From the NCBI GenBank assembly GCA_963422445.2, contig OY729512.2, forward strand, positions 2,976,001-3,040,000: DNA of 64,000 bases, given 5' to 3'. Positions 18,866-27,860 of the stretch are shown here, piece after piece. The position numbers and the translations under genes were made by a program. The stretch's first letter is position 1; the number at the start of each line of letters is the position of its first letter. This DNA is from G963422445 sp963422445. Lineage in GTDB: Bacteria > Pseudomonadota > Alphaproteobacteria > Thalassobaculales > Thalassobaculaceae. The notes beneath the pieces were generated by a model. It did not search any database. It was not told the origin of the DNA and saw nothing but the letters and a program-made list of their open reading frames with translations.

Positions 18866-19729
18866 TTATCCGTTGATCATGGCCGGCAACAACCGGTTGT
18901 AGTCTTCCGCCCCCTCGAACTGGGTCCAATGGCCGATGCCGTTCAGAATCTGGATTTTCGCATCAGGCCGTTCGTCGCGCAGCATGTCCACCCGCATATC
19001 GAGAACATCCAGCGCCGTCCGGTCGAGCGACCCCCAGATCGCATTGACTGGCGCCAGAATGTTCGGCAACGCCTCCATCAGCCGCGTGGTCATTGAAATC
19101 GGCCGCGACGCTGTCCGTGCGCGCGCCGAATTCTCGAGTTGTATATGGATTGCCAGTTCGCCGACAGCCTCCGGACCGGCCAGCATCAACCATTGCATGT
19201 TGATGCGGGTCGCCTCCCGCATCTCGGCCGGATCCATGTCGGGCGCAAGCTTGATCATGGCGTTGGGAGATCGCCGATGCGGCCCGAATCCGGCCGCGCC
19301 GACCATGTTGAAACTCGCGACCATCGGGCCCAGCCGTTCCGCGACGACACTGCCGATCACCGATCCAAAGGAAAATCCCGCGATGTGAATTGGCCGGTCA
19401 TCGCTAACCAGCTGCATGATGCCATGCTCGACCGGTGCGGCGATTCGCTCGGCTGTGTATGGCGGGCCGGGGTCCGCACTGTCACCGAGACCCGGAAGGT
19501 CGGCCACGATCACCAGGAACCCTGTCGCAGCAAGAGCGTCGACATTGCGGCACCAGTGGTTCCACGACCCGTGGCCGCCATGCAGGAGGACCAGCGGTAC
19601 CCCTTCGCCCCATACATGCCAGACCATAACACCCGGGTCGCAGAAGGTCTCGACGACCCTCGCTCGGCCGGCAATATCGGCGAGCCAGCCCTCCGGGTCG
19701 GCTTCCGCTTCGGGAATCAACGCCGGCAT
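18866..19729 (-). CDS. Alpha/beta-hydrolase fold protein
   Basis: 287 residues. Oxyanion-hole motif HGGHGS at 50-55, nucleophile elbow G-F-S-F-G with Ser120, and the catalytic His in GIGHWTQFEG near residue 267; an Asp in WGSLDR is the likely third member. This is the meta-cleavage-product hydrolase or esterase-like type, acting on C-C, ester or amide bonds in the cytoplasm; no signal peptide. Its ATG overlaps the stop of the SDR gene upstream (19729-19731), so both are co-translated. The substrate is not visible from sequence. Confidence 0.85.
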   Translation of the reverse strand: MPALIPEAEADPEGWLADIAGRARVVETFCDPGVMVWHVWGEGVPLVLLHGGHGSWNHWCRNVDALAATGFLVIVADLPGLGDSADPGPPYTAERIAAPVEHGIMQLVSDDRPIHIAGFSFGSVIGSVVAERLGPMVASFNMVGAAGFGPHRRSPNAMIKLAPDMDPAEMREATRINMQWLMLAGPEAVGELAIHIQLENSARARTASRPISMTTRLMEALPNILAPVNAIWGSLDRTALDVLDMRVDMLRDERPDAKIQILNGIGHWTQFEGAEDYNRLLPAMING

Positions 19730-20481
19730 CAGACCTCACCCGGCTGCAGCGCACGGGTATAGGTCGGGCTGATGATGACCTCATTAAGCACGACCCGCAT
19801 CGGCATCTTCATGATGAAAACGACGATCTCTCCCATGTCTTCCTTCTGGATCAGCCGGGCACGATCCTCGCGCGGCACCTGAACCGGACGTTGGTCGAGA
19901 ATCGGCGTCTCGACTTCGCCGGGACACAACACGCAGGCCCGGATGCCGTTGTTGCCCTCTTCGACATTTATCAACTGGTTCAAGGCCATGACGGCGTGTT
20001 TCGACGCGCCATAGGCAACACCCGCGCGCAACGAATAGTTTACGCCGGCCTTCGATGATGTCGTGATTATGGTGCCTTCACCCTGTCGCCGCATGATCCG
20101 CAACGCGGCTTCGGCACAATTGTACACGCCTTTCACGTTGACATCGATCACCGCATCCCAGCCGTCCAGTGCACCGCCGCTCCAGTAGCGATCGGTGACA
20201 TTGATTCCATGATTGTTGAACAGAAGGTCAAGCCGGCCATGACGGTCGGTGATGCCGGCGGCAAGAGCCCGCATCGCATCACGATCCGTTGCGTCTCCGG
20301 CCGCGACTTCGGCCAAACCGCCAGCCTGCCGGATTTGCGCAGCGACCTCCTCAAGCGGTCCGGCCCGCCGGCCGGTCAGCACAACTTTGACGCTTTCACG
20401 CGCCAGGGCCAAGGCCGCTCCTTCCCCGATTCCGGTACCGGCCCCGGTTACCCAGGCAACAGCGCCCTCGATATTTCTCAT
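19729..20481 (-). CDS. Short-chain dehydrogenase/reductase
   Basis: 250 residues with the classical SDR layout: nucleotide-binding TGAGTGIG at 12-19, NNHG at 89-92, and catalytic Asn115, Ser142/143, Tyr157 and Lys161 (YGASK). It is expected to interconvert an alcohol and a ketone with NAD(P). First gene of the minus-strand operon SDR > hydrolase > lyase > LeuC-like > LeuD-like; the gap to the divergent transporter gene (20482-20582) should hold promoters for both directions. The C terminus (EVIISPTYTRAL) is typical of the NADP-dependent group related to YdfG. Confidence 0.88.
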   Translation of the reverse strand: MRNIEGAVAWVTGAGTGIGEGAALALARESVKVVLTGRRAGPLEEVAAQIRQAGGLAEVAAGDATDRDAMRALAAGITDRHGRLDLLFNNHGINVTDRYWSGGALDGWDAVIDVNVKGVYNCAEAALRIMRRQGEGTIITTSSKAGVNYSLRAGVAYGASKHAVMALNQLINVEEGNNGIRACVLCPGEVETPILDQRPVQVPREDRARLIQKEDMGEIVVFIMKMPMRVVLNEVIISPTYTRALQPGEV

Positions 20482-20582
20482 GGTCGTAATCCCGTTCCGT
20501 GCGAAACTTGAAATGTCATCCGCGCCACCAGCCAGATGACGGTCAACCGTGCAATACGTCTATGCCGGCACCGACAGGAGCT

Positions 20583-21479
20583 ATGCGGCACCAACACCTC
20601 ATCGCAACATGGAATGGTCTTTCGGGCAACGCCCGCGGTTCGGTTTGGCTACTCGCCGCCGGACTGTTCGCCACCGTGATGGTCACCGGCATCAAATTTG
20701 TCGGTCAACGCCTCCCGGTTCTCGAAGTCCTGTTCTTTCGGCAGATCTTCGTGTTCGTCCTGATTTCGCCGGCGGTGATCCGCGATGTTCCGGGCACGTT
20801 CCGGACCGGCCGCCTGAAGCTTCATCTTTCACGCTGTTTCGTTTCGATCATCGCAATGACGACAGGGTTCACCGCAATCGTCCATTTGCCGCTTGCCGAA
20901 GCGACCGCGATTAGCTTTTCGCGGGCCCTGTTCGCGACTGTCCTGGCGATCCTGGTTCTAAAGGAAGTAGTCGGCGCAAGCCGCTGGAGCGCGACGGTCA
21001 TCGGCTTTGCCGGCGTTCTGGTGGTCGTCCAACCGAGTCCGCAAAATGTCAGCGAATACGCGTTGCTGGCCCTGTTTTCGGCCGCCCTGGTCGCCGGCAA
21101 CATGATCATGACCAAGACCCTGACGACGACAGAACGGCCCATCTGCATCATGGGGTATCATGCCGGCGTTCTCGCCATTGCCTATGCGGTTCCGACATGG
21201 TGGCTCTGGATCGAACCGAGCTGGACCGAAATGGGCATCATTCTCGGTATTGCGCTGCTGATGTCGCTGGTTCAGTACTGCATGATCAATGGATACAAGA
21301 ATGCCGGAGCGGCCGCGGCGCAACCGCTGGAATATGTTCGCCTGATCTATGCGGCAGTGATCGGCTATCTGGTCTTTGTCGAGATTCCGACGCTCTACAC
21401 TTGGGCCGGCGCTGTGCTGATCGTCGGCAGTTCGCTCTACACCATGCGCCTGAACAGCAAAAAACAGGAGAATCACTGA
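20583..21479 (+). CDS. EamA/DMT-family membrane transporter
   Basis: About 298 residues, almost entirely hydrophobic with about ten predicted membrane segments in two repeats, as in EamA (RhaT/YdcZ-type) drug/metabolite transporters. Characteristic pieces: GLFATVMVTGIKFVGQRLPV, EVLFFRQIFVFVLI, LPLAEATAISFSRALFATVL, LEYVRLIYAAVIGYLVF. It probably exports or imports a small metabolite across the inner membrane. It is the only plus-strand gene in the metabolic island and is divergent from the SDR operon. The start at 20583 follows caggagct closely; 20562 or 20499 are alternatives without better signals. Confidence 0.85.
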   Translation: MRHQHLIATWNGLSGNARGSVWLLAAGLFATVMVTGIKFVGQRLPVLEVLFFRQIFVFVLISPAVIRDVPGTFRTGRLKLHLSRCFVSIIAMTTGFTAIVHLPLAEATAISFSRALFATVLAILVLKEVVGASRWSATVIGFAGVLVVVQPSPQNVSEYALLALFSAALVAGNMIMTKTLTTTERPICIMGYHAGVLAIAYAVPTWWLWIEPSWTEMGIILGIALLMSLVQYCMINGYKNAGAAAAQPLEYVRLIYAAVIGYLVFVEIPTLYTWAGAVLIVGSSLYTMRLNSKKQENH

Positions 21480-21632
21480 GCCGGCGCTACTTGCCCCGAC
21501 AATACTGATGCTTCCCGCATCACGCTATCGAAAACCCCGTCGTCGGATCCCGACACCCCGCCCGAACTCGGCATCGCAAGAGCCGAGCGCATGCCGTGGC
21601 GCCGCTGCGTCTTGAACGTACCAAAATCCTGA

Positions 21633-22545
21633 TCAGAACGGCCTGTCGCCGTTGACTGTGACCCGTTCCATGTAGCGCCGTTCGCCCGGATAATCGTTGA
21701 CCGCATAATGCAGGAGGCACCGATTGTCCCAGAAGGCAACGGACCCCTCCTCCCAGCGGAACCGACAGGTGAACTCCGGTCGAGCGCTATGCGCGTAGAG
21801 TACACCCTTTGTCGTTCACCTCAAGCTTCGAAATCTGGTGCCGAGCGCTATGCGCGTAGAGGACACCCAGGAACGGGACGCTTTCCGCCTCTGTCATGCC
21901 ATCGAATCCGGCCGTGAACGCGCTGTTGACAAACAACGCCTTGCGGCCGGTTTCCGGATGTGGGCGGACCACAGGGTGCAGGTTATCGATGTGGTCCTCT
22001 ACGGGATGGATATCGTCACGCAGCTTTGACGACCGCATGGCATTCTGGCGCTCCACATTGTCCCGATCGGTCAGGCGCCGGCTGCTGTGAACGACCTTCA
22101 TGCTATCAAGCAGCGTTTTCATGGCATCCGACAATGTTTCGTAAGCGAGGTATTGATTGGCAAACATCGTATCGCCGCCCACCGCCGGAACATCCTTGGC
22201 ATAGAGAATCGAACCGAGTGGCGGTTCGGCGAGATGGGTCATGTCCGAATGCCAAACCCCGCCGATCTTTCCCGACACATTGGATTCCTTGAGAACGGGC
22301 AGAATCTCAGGATAATCCTCAAGATTCACATATTGCGAATGCACATTCAACGTCCCGAACCTGCGCCCGAGGGCTTTGTGCTGTTCCCGCGTCAGGATCT
22401 GATCGCGGAAGAAGATTACCAGATAGGTCAACAGTGCCTGGCGAATTTCGGCAACGACGTTATTGTCGAGATCGCGGGACAAGTCGACACCATACAGAAC
22501 CGCGCCGCAGGCACCGGAAAGCGGTCTGATCTGGATTGATGACAT
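21633..22545 (-). pseudogene. TauD/TfdA-type dioxygenase, broken by a 61-bp partial duplication
   Basis: The N-terminal 230 residues are normal: VIFFRDQILTREQHKALGRR, iron ligands His99 and Asp101 in WHSDMTH, and RPHPETGRKALFVN. After VLYAHSAR the frame leaves the family and stops at 21787. The correct tail (PEFTCRFRWEEGSVAFWDNR, with the distal His in LLHYAV) is encoded in another frame down to 21633. The cause is an extra 61 bp containing a second copy of a 25-base word (21781-21805 and 21842-21866). The enzyme would use Fe(II) and 2-oxoglutarate. It is the last gene of the minus-strand operon starting at 26682; related to the intact TauD at 54299. Confidence 0.85.
21781..21866. repeat. Direct repeat of 25 bp at 61-bp spacing inside the TauD gene
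   Basis: cgagcgctatgcgcgtagag followed by tacac (21781-21805) or gacac (21842-21866). One repeat plus 36 intervening bases are the extra 61 bp that shift the dioxygenase frame. Confidence 0.85.
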
Positions 22546-22642
22546 CCGACATCCTCCAACCGGGTTCAGTGATCAGCGTCCGGGTTGAACACGAAGCGCA
22601 ACGTGAGACTCCCTGTCCGGCTATCTACCCTCGCCGCGACAG

Positions 22643-24067
22643 TTACAGCATGGGTCCGGAACGAATTTCTGCCGGGATGGCACGTTTCAGATAACGGCCG
22701 TCGTCAGGGTTGCCATAAAACGTGCCACTCTCGACCATGATCTTGCCGCGCAGGACAGTCATCACCGGCCAGGCCGTGATGTCGTGGCCTTCCCAGGGAC
22801 TGTAATCGGCCTCATGCAGGTCGGACAGACGGACCTTGCGGCTCACCGTCGGATCGAGCACCGCGATATCGGCGTCACTGCCAACGGCGATGGCCCCTTT
22901 GCGCGGATACAGGCCCATGATTTTCGCGGCATTGGTCGAAACCAGATCGACGAAACGGGTCAACGAATACCCCCGTACTGTCACCATTTCCTGATACATC
23001 ACGCCAAGGCGCGGCTCGACGCCGGCATTGCCGCCGGTCGTGTCATCGATGCGATCGCCAATGGTCTTGATCCGGAGCGAACAGCAGATCTCGTCGGTGG
23101 CGACCGCATTGATCGCGCCGTCAAGCGTTCCCGCCCACAGCTCGGCCTGATCCTCGGGCGCCTTCAGTGACGGATAGGTGTGATAGATCTGTCCGTTCGG
23201 GCGCCGGTAGTCTTCGGAATTGTAAAGCATGTACTGGTGCAGCGTCTCGCCGTAGATCGGCTGCCCCTTGGCCCGCGCTTCGCGGATCGCCTTGACCCCA
23301 GTCCCGGCACTGACATGCATCATGTAGAGCGGGGTGTCTTCCGTCTCGGCAAGCCGGATCACACGCCGGAACGACAGATCTTCCGACAACGTGTTGTGGA
23401 CTTCGGCGAGATTGTGGAAACTCACCCGTCCCTCGCGAATCAGCTTTTCATACATGTGCATGACGATGTCGTTGTCCTCGGCATGGATGACGCCGAGGCC
23501 GCCCGTTCGCGTCAGAATCTTGAAGACTTCCCAGATATCCCCGAAATGCACCATCCGTCCCGACCGGCTTGGCGTTATGTTGGTCGTGAAGATCTTCACC
23601 GTCGGATAGCCATCGGTGATCACGCCTTCCAGTTCTTCGAGAACCGGCGGCTCGATGTCGCCGAGCAACATGACGTGATAGGCATAATCGCAATAGCAAC
23701 TGCCGATCCAGTCCTCGTCGCGCCGGGCGATAACCTCCCGGATCGGGATGTCTTCCATACGGGCCGCAAAATCGATCAGGGTGGTGGTGCCGCCAAACAG
23801 GGCCGCCCGGCTGACCACCTCGGGACCATCGGTGTAACTGACGGTCCCGTCGGGCATCGGCATGTGCCACTTGCAGTGAACATGTGGATCGATGCCGCCG
23901 GGCATCACGATTTTGCCGATCGCATCGACAATACGGGTCGCCTGAACGTCGGGGATCGCGCCGGGGTTCGAAATCGCGGCGATGGTCTCGCCGCTCACCG
24001 CCACATCCTGGACGGCGACGCCATGCGGCGTCACGATAGTTCCGCCCCGCAAGATCAGGTCGAACAT
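22643..24067 (-). CDS. Dihydropyrimidinase/hydantoinase-like cyclic amidohydrolase
   Basis: 474 residues, normal length for D-hydantoinase/dihydropyrimidinase. Binuclear metal ligands are visible: His62 and His64 in DPHVHC, the carbamylated Lys158 in YPTVKIF, His195 in GVIHAED, His251 in MMHVSAGTG and Asp325 in VATDEICCS. The last motif differs from the GSDH form of classical enzymes, as in several uncharacterised subgroups and enamidase-like relatives. It would open a cyclic amide or imide ring in the cytoplasm. Two genes upstream in the operon lies a carbamoylase-type Zn hydrolase, the usual next step, and a COG0523 GTPase lies between. Substrate not predictable. Confidence 0.88.
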   Translation of the reverse strand: MFDLILRGGTIVTPHGVAVQDVAVSGETIAAISNPGAIPDVQATRIVDAIGKIVMPGGIDPHVHCKWHMPMPDGTVSYTDGPEVVSRAALFGGTTTLIDFAARMEDIPIREVIARRDEDWIGSCYCDYAYHVMLLGDIEPPVLEELEGVITDGYPTVKIFTTNITPSRSGRMVHFGDIWEVFKILTRTGGLGVIHAEDNDIVMHMYEKLIREGRVSFHNLAEVHNTLSEDLSFRRVIRLAETEDTPLYMMHVSAGTGVKAIREARAKGQPIYGETLHQYMLYNSEDYRRPNGQIYHTYPSLKAPEDQAELWAGTLDGAINAVATDEICCSLRIKTIGDRIDDTTGGNAGVEPRLGVMYQEMVTVRGYSLTRFVDLVSTNAAKIMGLYPRKGAIAVGSDADIAVLDPTVSRKVRLSDLHEADYSPWEGHDITAWPVMTVLRGKIMVESGTFYGNPDDGRYLKRAIPAEIRSGPML

Positions 24068-24114
24068 CTGTGTCTCCTTTCCGCTTAAACGCGCAGTTTG
24101 CCGGGTTGGCCCTG

Positions 24115-25107
24115 CTATTGTCCAGAGATTGCGGCAACCTCTTCGTCGACAGTTTCGAGCAACGCTTCCACCCAGGCCGAGTCAAGCCGCTTTCCGATCA
24201 GCACGATACGCGACGACCGATCCCGGCCCGGCCACGCATCAAGCCAGCGCATCGGGTGAAAAACATGCTGGACCCCGTGAATGACGGCTGGCGAATCCGG
24301 CGCCTCCATAATCGCAACCAGACCTTTGACCCGGATCAGATCGGCCCCGTAGGTCTCTGCCAAGGCTTGCAAAAATAGCGTTAAAGTAATGGCATGAACA
24401 GGTTTGTTAAACCGCAAAGACAGGGACGTGATGTCATCGTGCCGATGCTCTGCATGGTGATCGTGGTCCGCGCCGCCGATACACGTCGTCCGATCGCGGG
24501 AAAAGCCTGCCGGACCGATGACAATCGACGGGTCGATGGCGCCGAATACCGACCGGGCAATGCTTGCATCGGGGTTGATAGCGGAAAGGCGGTTCGCTAG
24601 CAACGTCGCGTTGCTCGCCTCAAGGTCGGTCTTGGTTAACAGAAAGATGTCGGCGAGCGCCACCTGGCGCCGGCTCTCTTCGTAGCTGTCAAGCGAGGCG
24701 AGGCCGGTGACCGCGTCGATGGTCACAACCATGCGGTGAAGCCGGACCGACCTCCGCAGCATCGGGTCGGCAATGAGGGCATGCGCAATCGGTGCCGGGT
24801 CTGCCAGTCCGGTCGTCTCGAGAACGATGCGGTCGAACGACCGGCCCTCGGCCCGCCTGGCAATCAGCCGGTTCACGGTCTCGACGAGATCGCCGCGCAT
24901 GCTGCAACACAAGCAGCCAGTGCTGAGTTCGACAAGATCCTCGTCGCTGCTTTCGATCAATTCGTGGTCGAGACCGATCTCGCCGAACTCGTTGACGATA
25001 ACCGCGGTGCGCGCGAGTTCCGGACGCCGCAGCAATGCGGCAACAACCGTGGTCTTGCCGCTGCCAAGAAACCCGGTGAGGACGGTCAACGGAATCGGAT
25101 CATTCAA
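24115..25107 (-). CDS. CobW/COG0523-family GTPase, probable metallochaperone
   Basis: About 330 residues. Walker A GFLGSGKTT at the start, the CXCC metal site in GCLCCSMRGDL, the ETTGLADPAPIAHAL block, TKTD specificity motif, and a His-rich loop (DHDHHAEHRHDD) before the C-terminal CobW_C domain. The frame opens long before the family begins; I place the start at TTG 25107, one base after the stop of the upstream small gene, which implies translational coupling. COG0523 proteins deliver zinc or other metals to client enzymes. Its position between two metal-dependent amidohydrolases suggests these are the clients (inference). Confidence 0.85.
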   Translation of the reverse strand: MNDPIPLTVLTGFLGSGKTTVVAALLRRPELARTAVIVNEFGEIGLDHELIESSDEDLVELSTGCLCCSMRGDLVETVNRLIARRAEGRSFDRIVLETTGLADPAPIAHALIADPMLRRSVRLHRMVVTIDAVTGLASLDSYEESRRQVALADIFLLTKTDLEASNATLLANRLSAINPDASIARSVFGAIDPSIVIGPAGFSRDRTTCIGGADHDHHAEHRHDDITSLSLRFNKPVHAITLTLFLQALAETYGADLIRVKGLVAIMEAPDSPAVIHGVQHVFHPMRWLDAWPGRDRSSRIVLIGKRLDSAWVEALLETVDEEVAAISGQ

Positions 25108-25108
25108 G

Positions 25109-25399
25109 TCATGTCTCCGATACGAACAACACCCGTCCGCCGCCCCGTTCCGGGCATAGGATCGTCCGCAAACCGCGTAGCGCGGGAACAACCGATGCAT
25201 GGACACGGGCGCGTTGGCCGGGCGCGGCGATGCGCCAGACGACGCCGAACGGCGCCATCTCGACATTGACCGTCACGACGGACTCATCGTCGCGGCTGAT
25301 TCGGCAAACTGCCGTGTCCTTGTCGAAAGCAAGGGTCACGGGCGCCGTCCAGGCCGCGACAGCACCTTCAATCAGCGTTCTGAACCGGCGTGGCGTCAT
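25109..25399 (-). CDS. Small uncharacterised protein between the Zn hydrolase and the COG0523 GTPase
   Basis: About 96 residues from ATG 25399 (MTPRRFRTLIEGAVAAWTAP), ending GRVLFVSET at 25109. The ATG overlaps the TGA of the upstream hydrolase gene, and its own TGA is one base from the TTG of the GTPase gene, so it is coupled on both sides and almost certainly translated. No signal peptide or membrane segment; one Cys (ILCPERGGG) plus one in VCRISRDDE. I do not recognise the family. A role linked to the two hydrolases or to metal delivery is only a guess from context. Confidence 0.65.
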   Translation of the reverse strand: MTPRRFRTLIEGAVAAWTAPVTLAFDKDTAVCRISRDDESVVTVNVEMAPFGVVWRIAAPGQRARVHASVVPALRGLRTILCPERGGGRVLFVSET

Positions 25400-26682
25400 C
25401 CGGCGCGGTTCGCCAGCCACCAGGTCAGGAGGCGCGTGGCTTCCATAAAATCCGCGATGGCCATCGCCTCGTCCGGATTGTGGCTGCCATTCGAATTACG
25501 GACGAACACCATCTGCGTGGGGACGCCGGCAGCCGCGAACGCCGCGGCATCGTGGCTTGCCCCGCTGGCTAGCTGCATTGCCGAAATGCCGAGACGATCC
25601 ACACCGTCGAGCATCGCGGCCCCGATGTCCGGATCCATCAGAGCGGGGTCGGCACGAGTGACGTCTCCGAGAGCGAAGCTGACACCGCGGCGCTCGGCGA
25701 TCGACTCGGCAATTTCAACAACACGACGGGTCATTTCTTCGAGGAACGCGCTGTCGAGGCTTCGCATGTCCAGACTGAAACCAACCTCACCGGCAATCTT
25801 GGTTATCGCGTGCCGGTCCGGGTCAGTGAATATCTTCCCGATCGTGAACGCGAAATCCCGACCGTTCCGCTCGCAAGCGCTCCAGACCCCGTCCAGCACG
25901 CTGACCAGCTCAGCTGTCGCGATCACGGCATCGCGGCGGTGGCTGCGCGGCACGCCGCCGCAATGCGAATACTCACCGATACAACGGGCGCCGGGAAGAC
26001 GCCGGTTACCGCGGATGCCGGTCACCACACCAACCGGCAGTTGCGCTTCTTCCAGGACCGGGCCCTGTTCGATATGGACTTCCAGATAGGCGTGAAGCGA
26101 GGTCGGCCTGAGATGGGCGGGGCCGATTCTCAATGCGTCAGGGTCGCAGCCCGCCTCAGCCATGTGGTCGGCCAGTGTGCGGCCGGTATCGACTCGCCTA
26201 GCCTTGTCGAGTGTACCTTCCGGCAACGTTCCGAGTGCGGAGCGGCTTCCGATATAGGATGTCCCGAACCAGGCGCTTTCCTCGGCCCGGATCCCCATGA
26301 TCCTGACATCTCTGGCCGGCATAATGCCGTCTGCCTTCAATGCGGCACAGGCGGCCAAGCCCGCGACAACGCCCGCTGCACCGTCGAAATTGCCCCCTTG
26401 GGCAACACTGTCGAGATGTGAACCAATGACGATCGGGGCGGCTGAACGGTCGGCCCCGGCCAGCGTCATATAGACATTTCCGGCGGCGTCATCCTCGATC
26501 TCGAGGCCGACCCGTGCGGCGCCATCTGCCATGATATCGTGCGCCATCTGCTCGCCCCGTCCATAGGACGCCCGGGTAATTCCGACACCGTCATGCGTCT
26601 TGCGCTCGAGATCGTCGAACAGAGCGATGACGAGATCTTCCTGCCCGGCAACAGCGTCGCTCGGATCCGCCACTATCATCAT
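25396..26682 (-). CDS. Zn-dependent hydrolase of the hydantoinase/carbamoylase (AllC/HyuC) family
   Basis: 428 residues from ATG 26682, which has aggagcgaag just upstream. M20-type metal site: His89 in IGSHLDSV, Asp100 in GGNFDGA, Glu134/135 in RAEESAWF, His203 in EVHIEQGP and His401 in NGSHNPDEA. These residues mark N-carbamoyl-amino acid hydrolases, allantoate amidohydrolases and beta-ureidopropionases, which release CO2 and ammonia from a carbamoyl or ureido group. First gene of the operon leading to the dihydropyrimidinase-like gene, with which it would form a two-step ring-opening pathway. The dimerisation segment GNRRLPGARCIGEYSHCGG is close to family norms (SHSG is usual). Confidence 0.88.
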   Translation of the reverse strand: MMIVADPSDAVAGQEDLVIALFDDLERKTHDGVGITRASYGRGEQMAHDIMADGAARVGLEIEDDAAGNVYMTLAGADRSAAPIVIGSHLDSVAQGGNFDGAAGVVAGLAACAALKADGIMPARDVRIMGIRAEESAWFGTSYIGSRSALGTLPEGTLDKARRVDTGRTLADHMAEAGCDPDALRIGPAHLRPTSLHAYLEVHIEQGPVLEEAQLPVGVVTGIRGNRRLPGARCIGEYSHCGGVPRSHRRDAVIATAELVSVLDGVWSACERNGRDFAFTIGKIFTDPDRHAITKIAGEVGFSLDMRSLDSAFLEEMTRRVVEIAESIAERRGVSFALGDVTRADPALMDPDIGAAMLDGVDRLGISAMQLASGASHDAAAFAAAGVPTQMVFVRNSNGSHNPDEAMAIADFMEATRLLTWWLANRAG

Positions 26683-26769
26683 CTTCGCTCCTGTCCAGTC
26701 TGGCATTCCTGTCAGTCAAGCGCGGGAGTGGCTGGCATGCAAGTCTGACAACACATAAATTTTCGACAA

Positions 26770-27819
26770 ACCGCTTATGCACATGGCTCCGGTCACGAGA
26801 GTTTGCCACCAGATGTTGAGGTTGAGGTTAGGGCGGGGGAGCGGGTGGAATGCTCCCGATACGTTCCTGCCGACGGAGCCCCTACATGAAACAGGTCCCC
26901 GACAGCCTCCTCGCTTTCCAGCACATGTTTCCGGACGATGACGCTTGCGCCGCCTGGCTGATCGAAATGCGCTGGCCGGACGGCTTCGTCTGTCCCAGGT
27001 GCGGCCATGAAAAGGGATGGGCGCTGCGCAGAAAAGCACACACCTTCGAGTGCACCGGCTGCCGCCGGCAGACCTCGGTGACGGCCGGGACGATCCTGCA
27101 CGCCAGCAAGCTGCCGCTCACCGTCTGGTTCTGGGCCGCTTATCTGATGGCGACCCACTCCAACGGCATCTCTGCCCTGCAGCTCCAGAAACAGCTCGCT
27201 ATCGGCTCTTACCGCAGCGCCTGGCTGCGCGCCCACAAGCTGCGCGCCAGTATGGTCGAGCCCGAGCGCAACCCGTTGTCGGGCTTGGTGGAAATCGACG
27301 AGGCAGCCTTCCATTCCGGACCAAAGACGATCCTCCCACCGGAGGGCAAGGATGCAGCCACGACGGCAAGATGCTCATCGTCGGCGCCATCGAACTCGGG
27401 GACAGAAACATCCCAGGCCGCCTGAGGCTGGCCGACATCTCCTCCTACGGCGCCGCCGACCTCGGACACTTCGTCGAAACCGCCACCGATCCCGACGCCA
27501 TCGCGAAAACCGACGGCTGGTCCGGCTACGCTGTGGTCCCCGCCGATCGCCACAATGTCCATGTCGTTGGGAAGACCGCCGCTCATCTCGTCCTGCCGTG
27601 GATCCACCAAGTCTTCTCCAACCTCAAAGGATGGGCACGAGGCGTCTACCACGGGCTGCGCCGCAAGCATCTGCAGGCCGATCTCGATGAGGTCGTCTTT
27701 CGCTTCAACCGCCGCAAAACCCGCCACGATGCTTTCCGCTCGCTCTTCCGCCTCGCCACCAATGCACAACCCCTTACCTGCAGTATGTTGATCGAACCGG
27801 AACCATCTGCATAAGCGGT
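26770..27819 (+). mobile_element. IS1595-family-like element L1, 1050 bp
   Basis: Ends accgcttatgcacatgg at 26770 and the inverted gcataagcggt ending at 27819. Flanking 8-mers ttcgacaa (26762-26769) and tccgacaa (27820-27827) differ by one base and fit the 8-bp duplication of IS1595 elements. Nearly the same as L2 (44122-45172). Confidence 0.88.
26886..27814 (+). pseudogene. L1 transposase, one frameshift
   Basis: ATG 26886 starts MKQVPDSLLAFQHMFPDDDA. An N-terminal zinc ribbon (CPRCGHEKGW ... CTGCRRQ) precedes the catalytic domain. Frame is lost at about 27302 by a missing base relative to L2 (gaggcagcc instead of gaggccagcc); the rest (FRTKDDPPTGGQG, LIVGAIELGDRNIPGRL, DGWSGYAVV, HQVFSNLKGWARG) is in another frame to 27814. 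Confidence 0.85.
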
Positions 27820-27860
27820 TCCGACAATTTGACTGCGAATTTCTGCTCTGGAGCGCTTCC

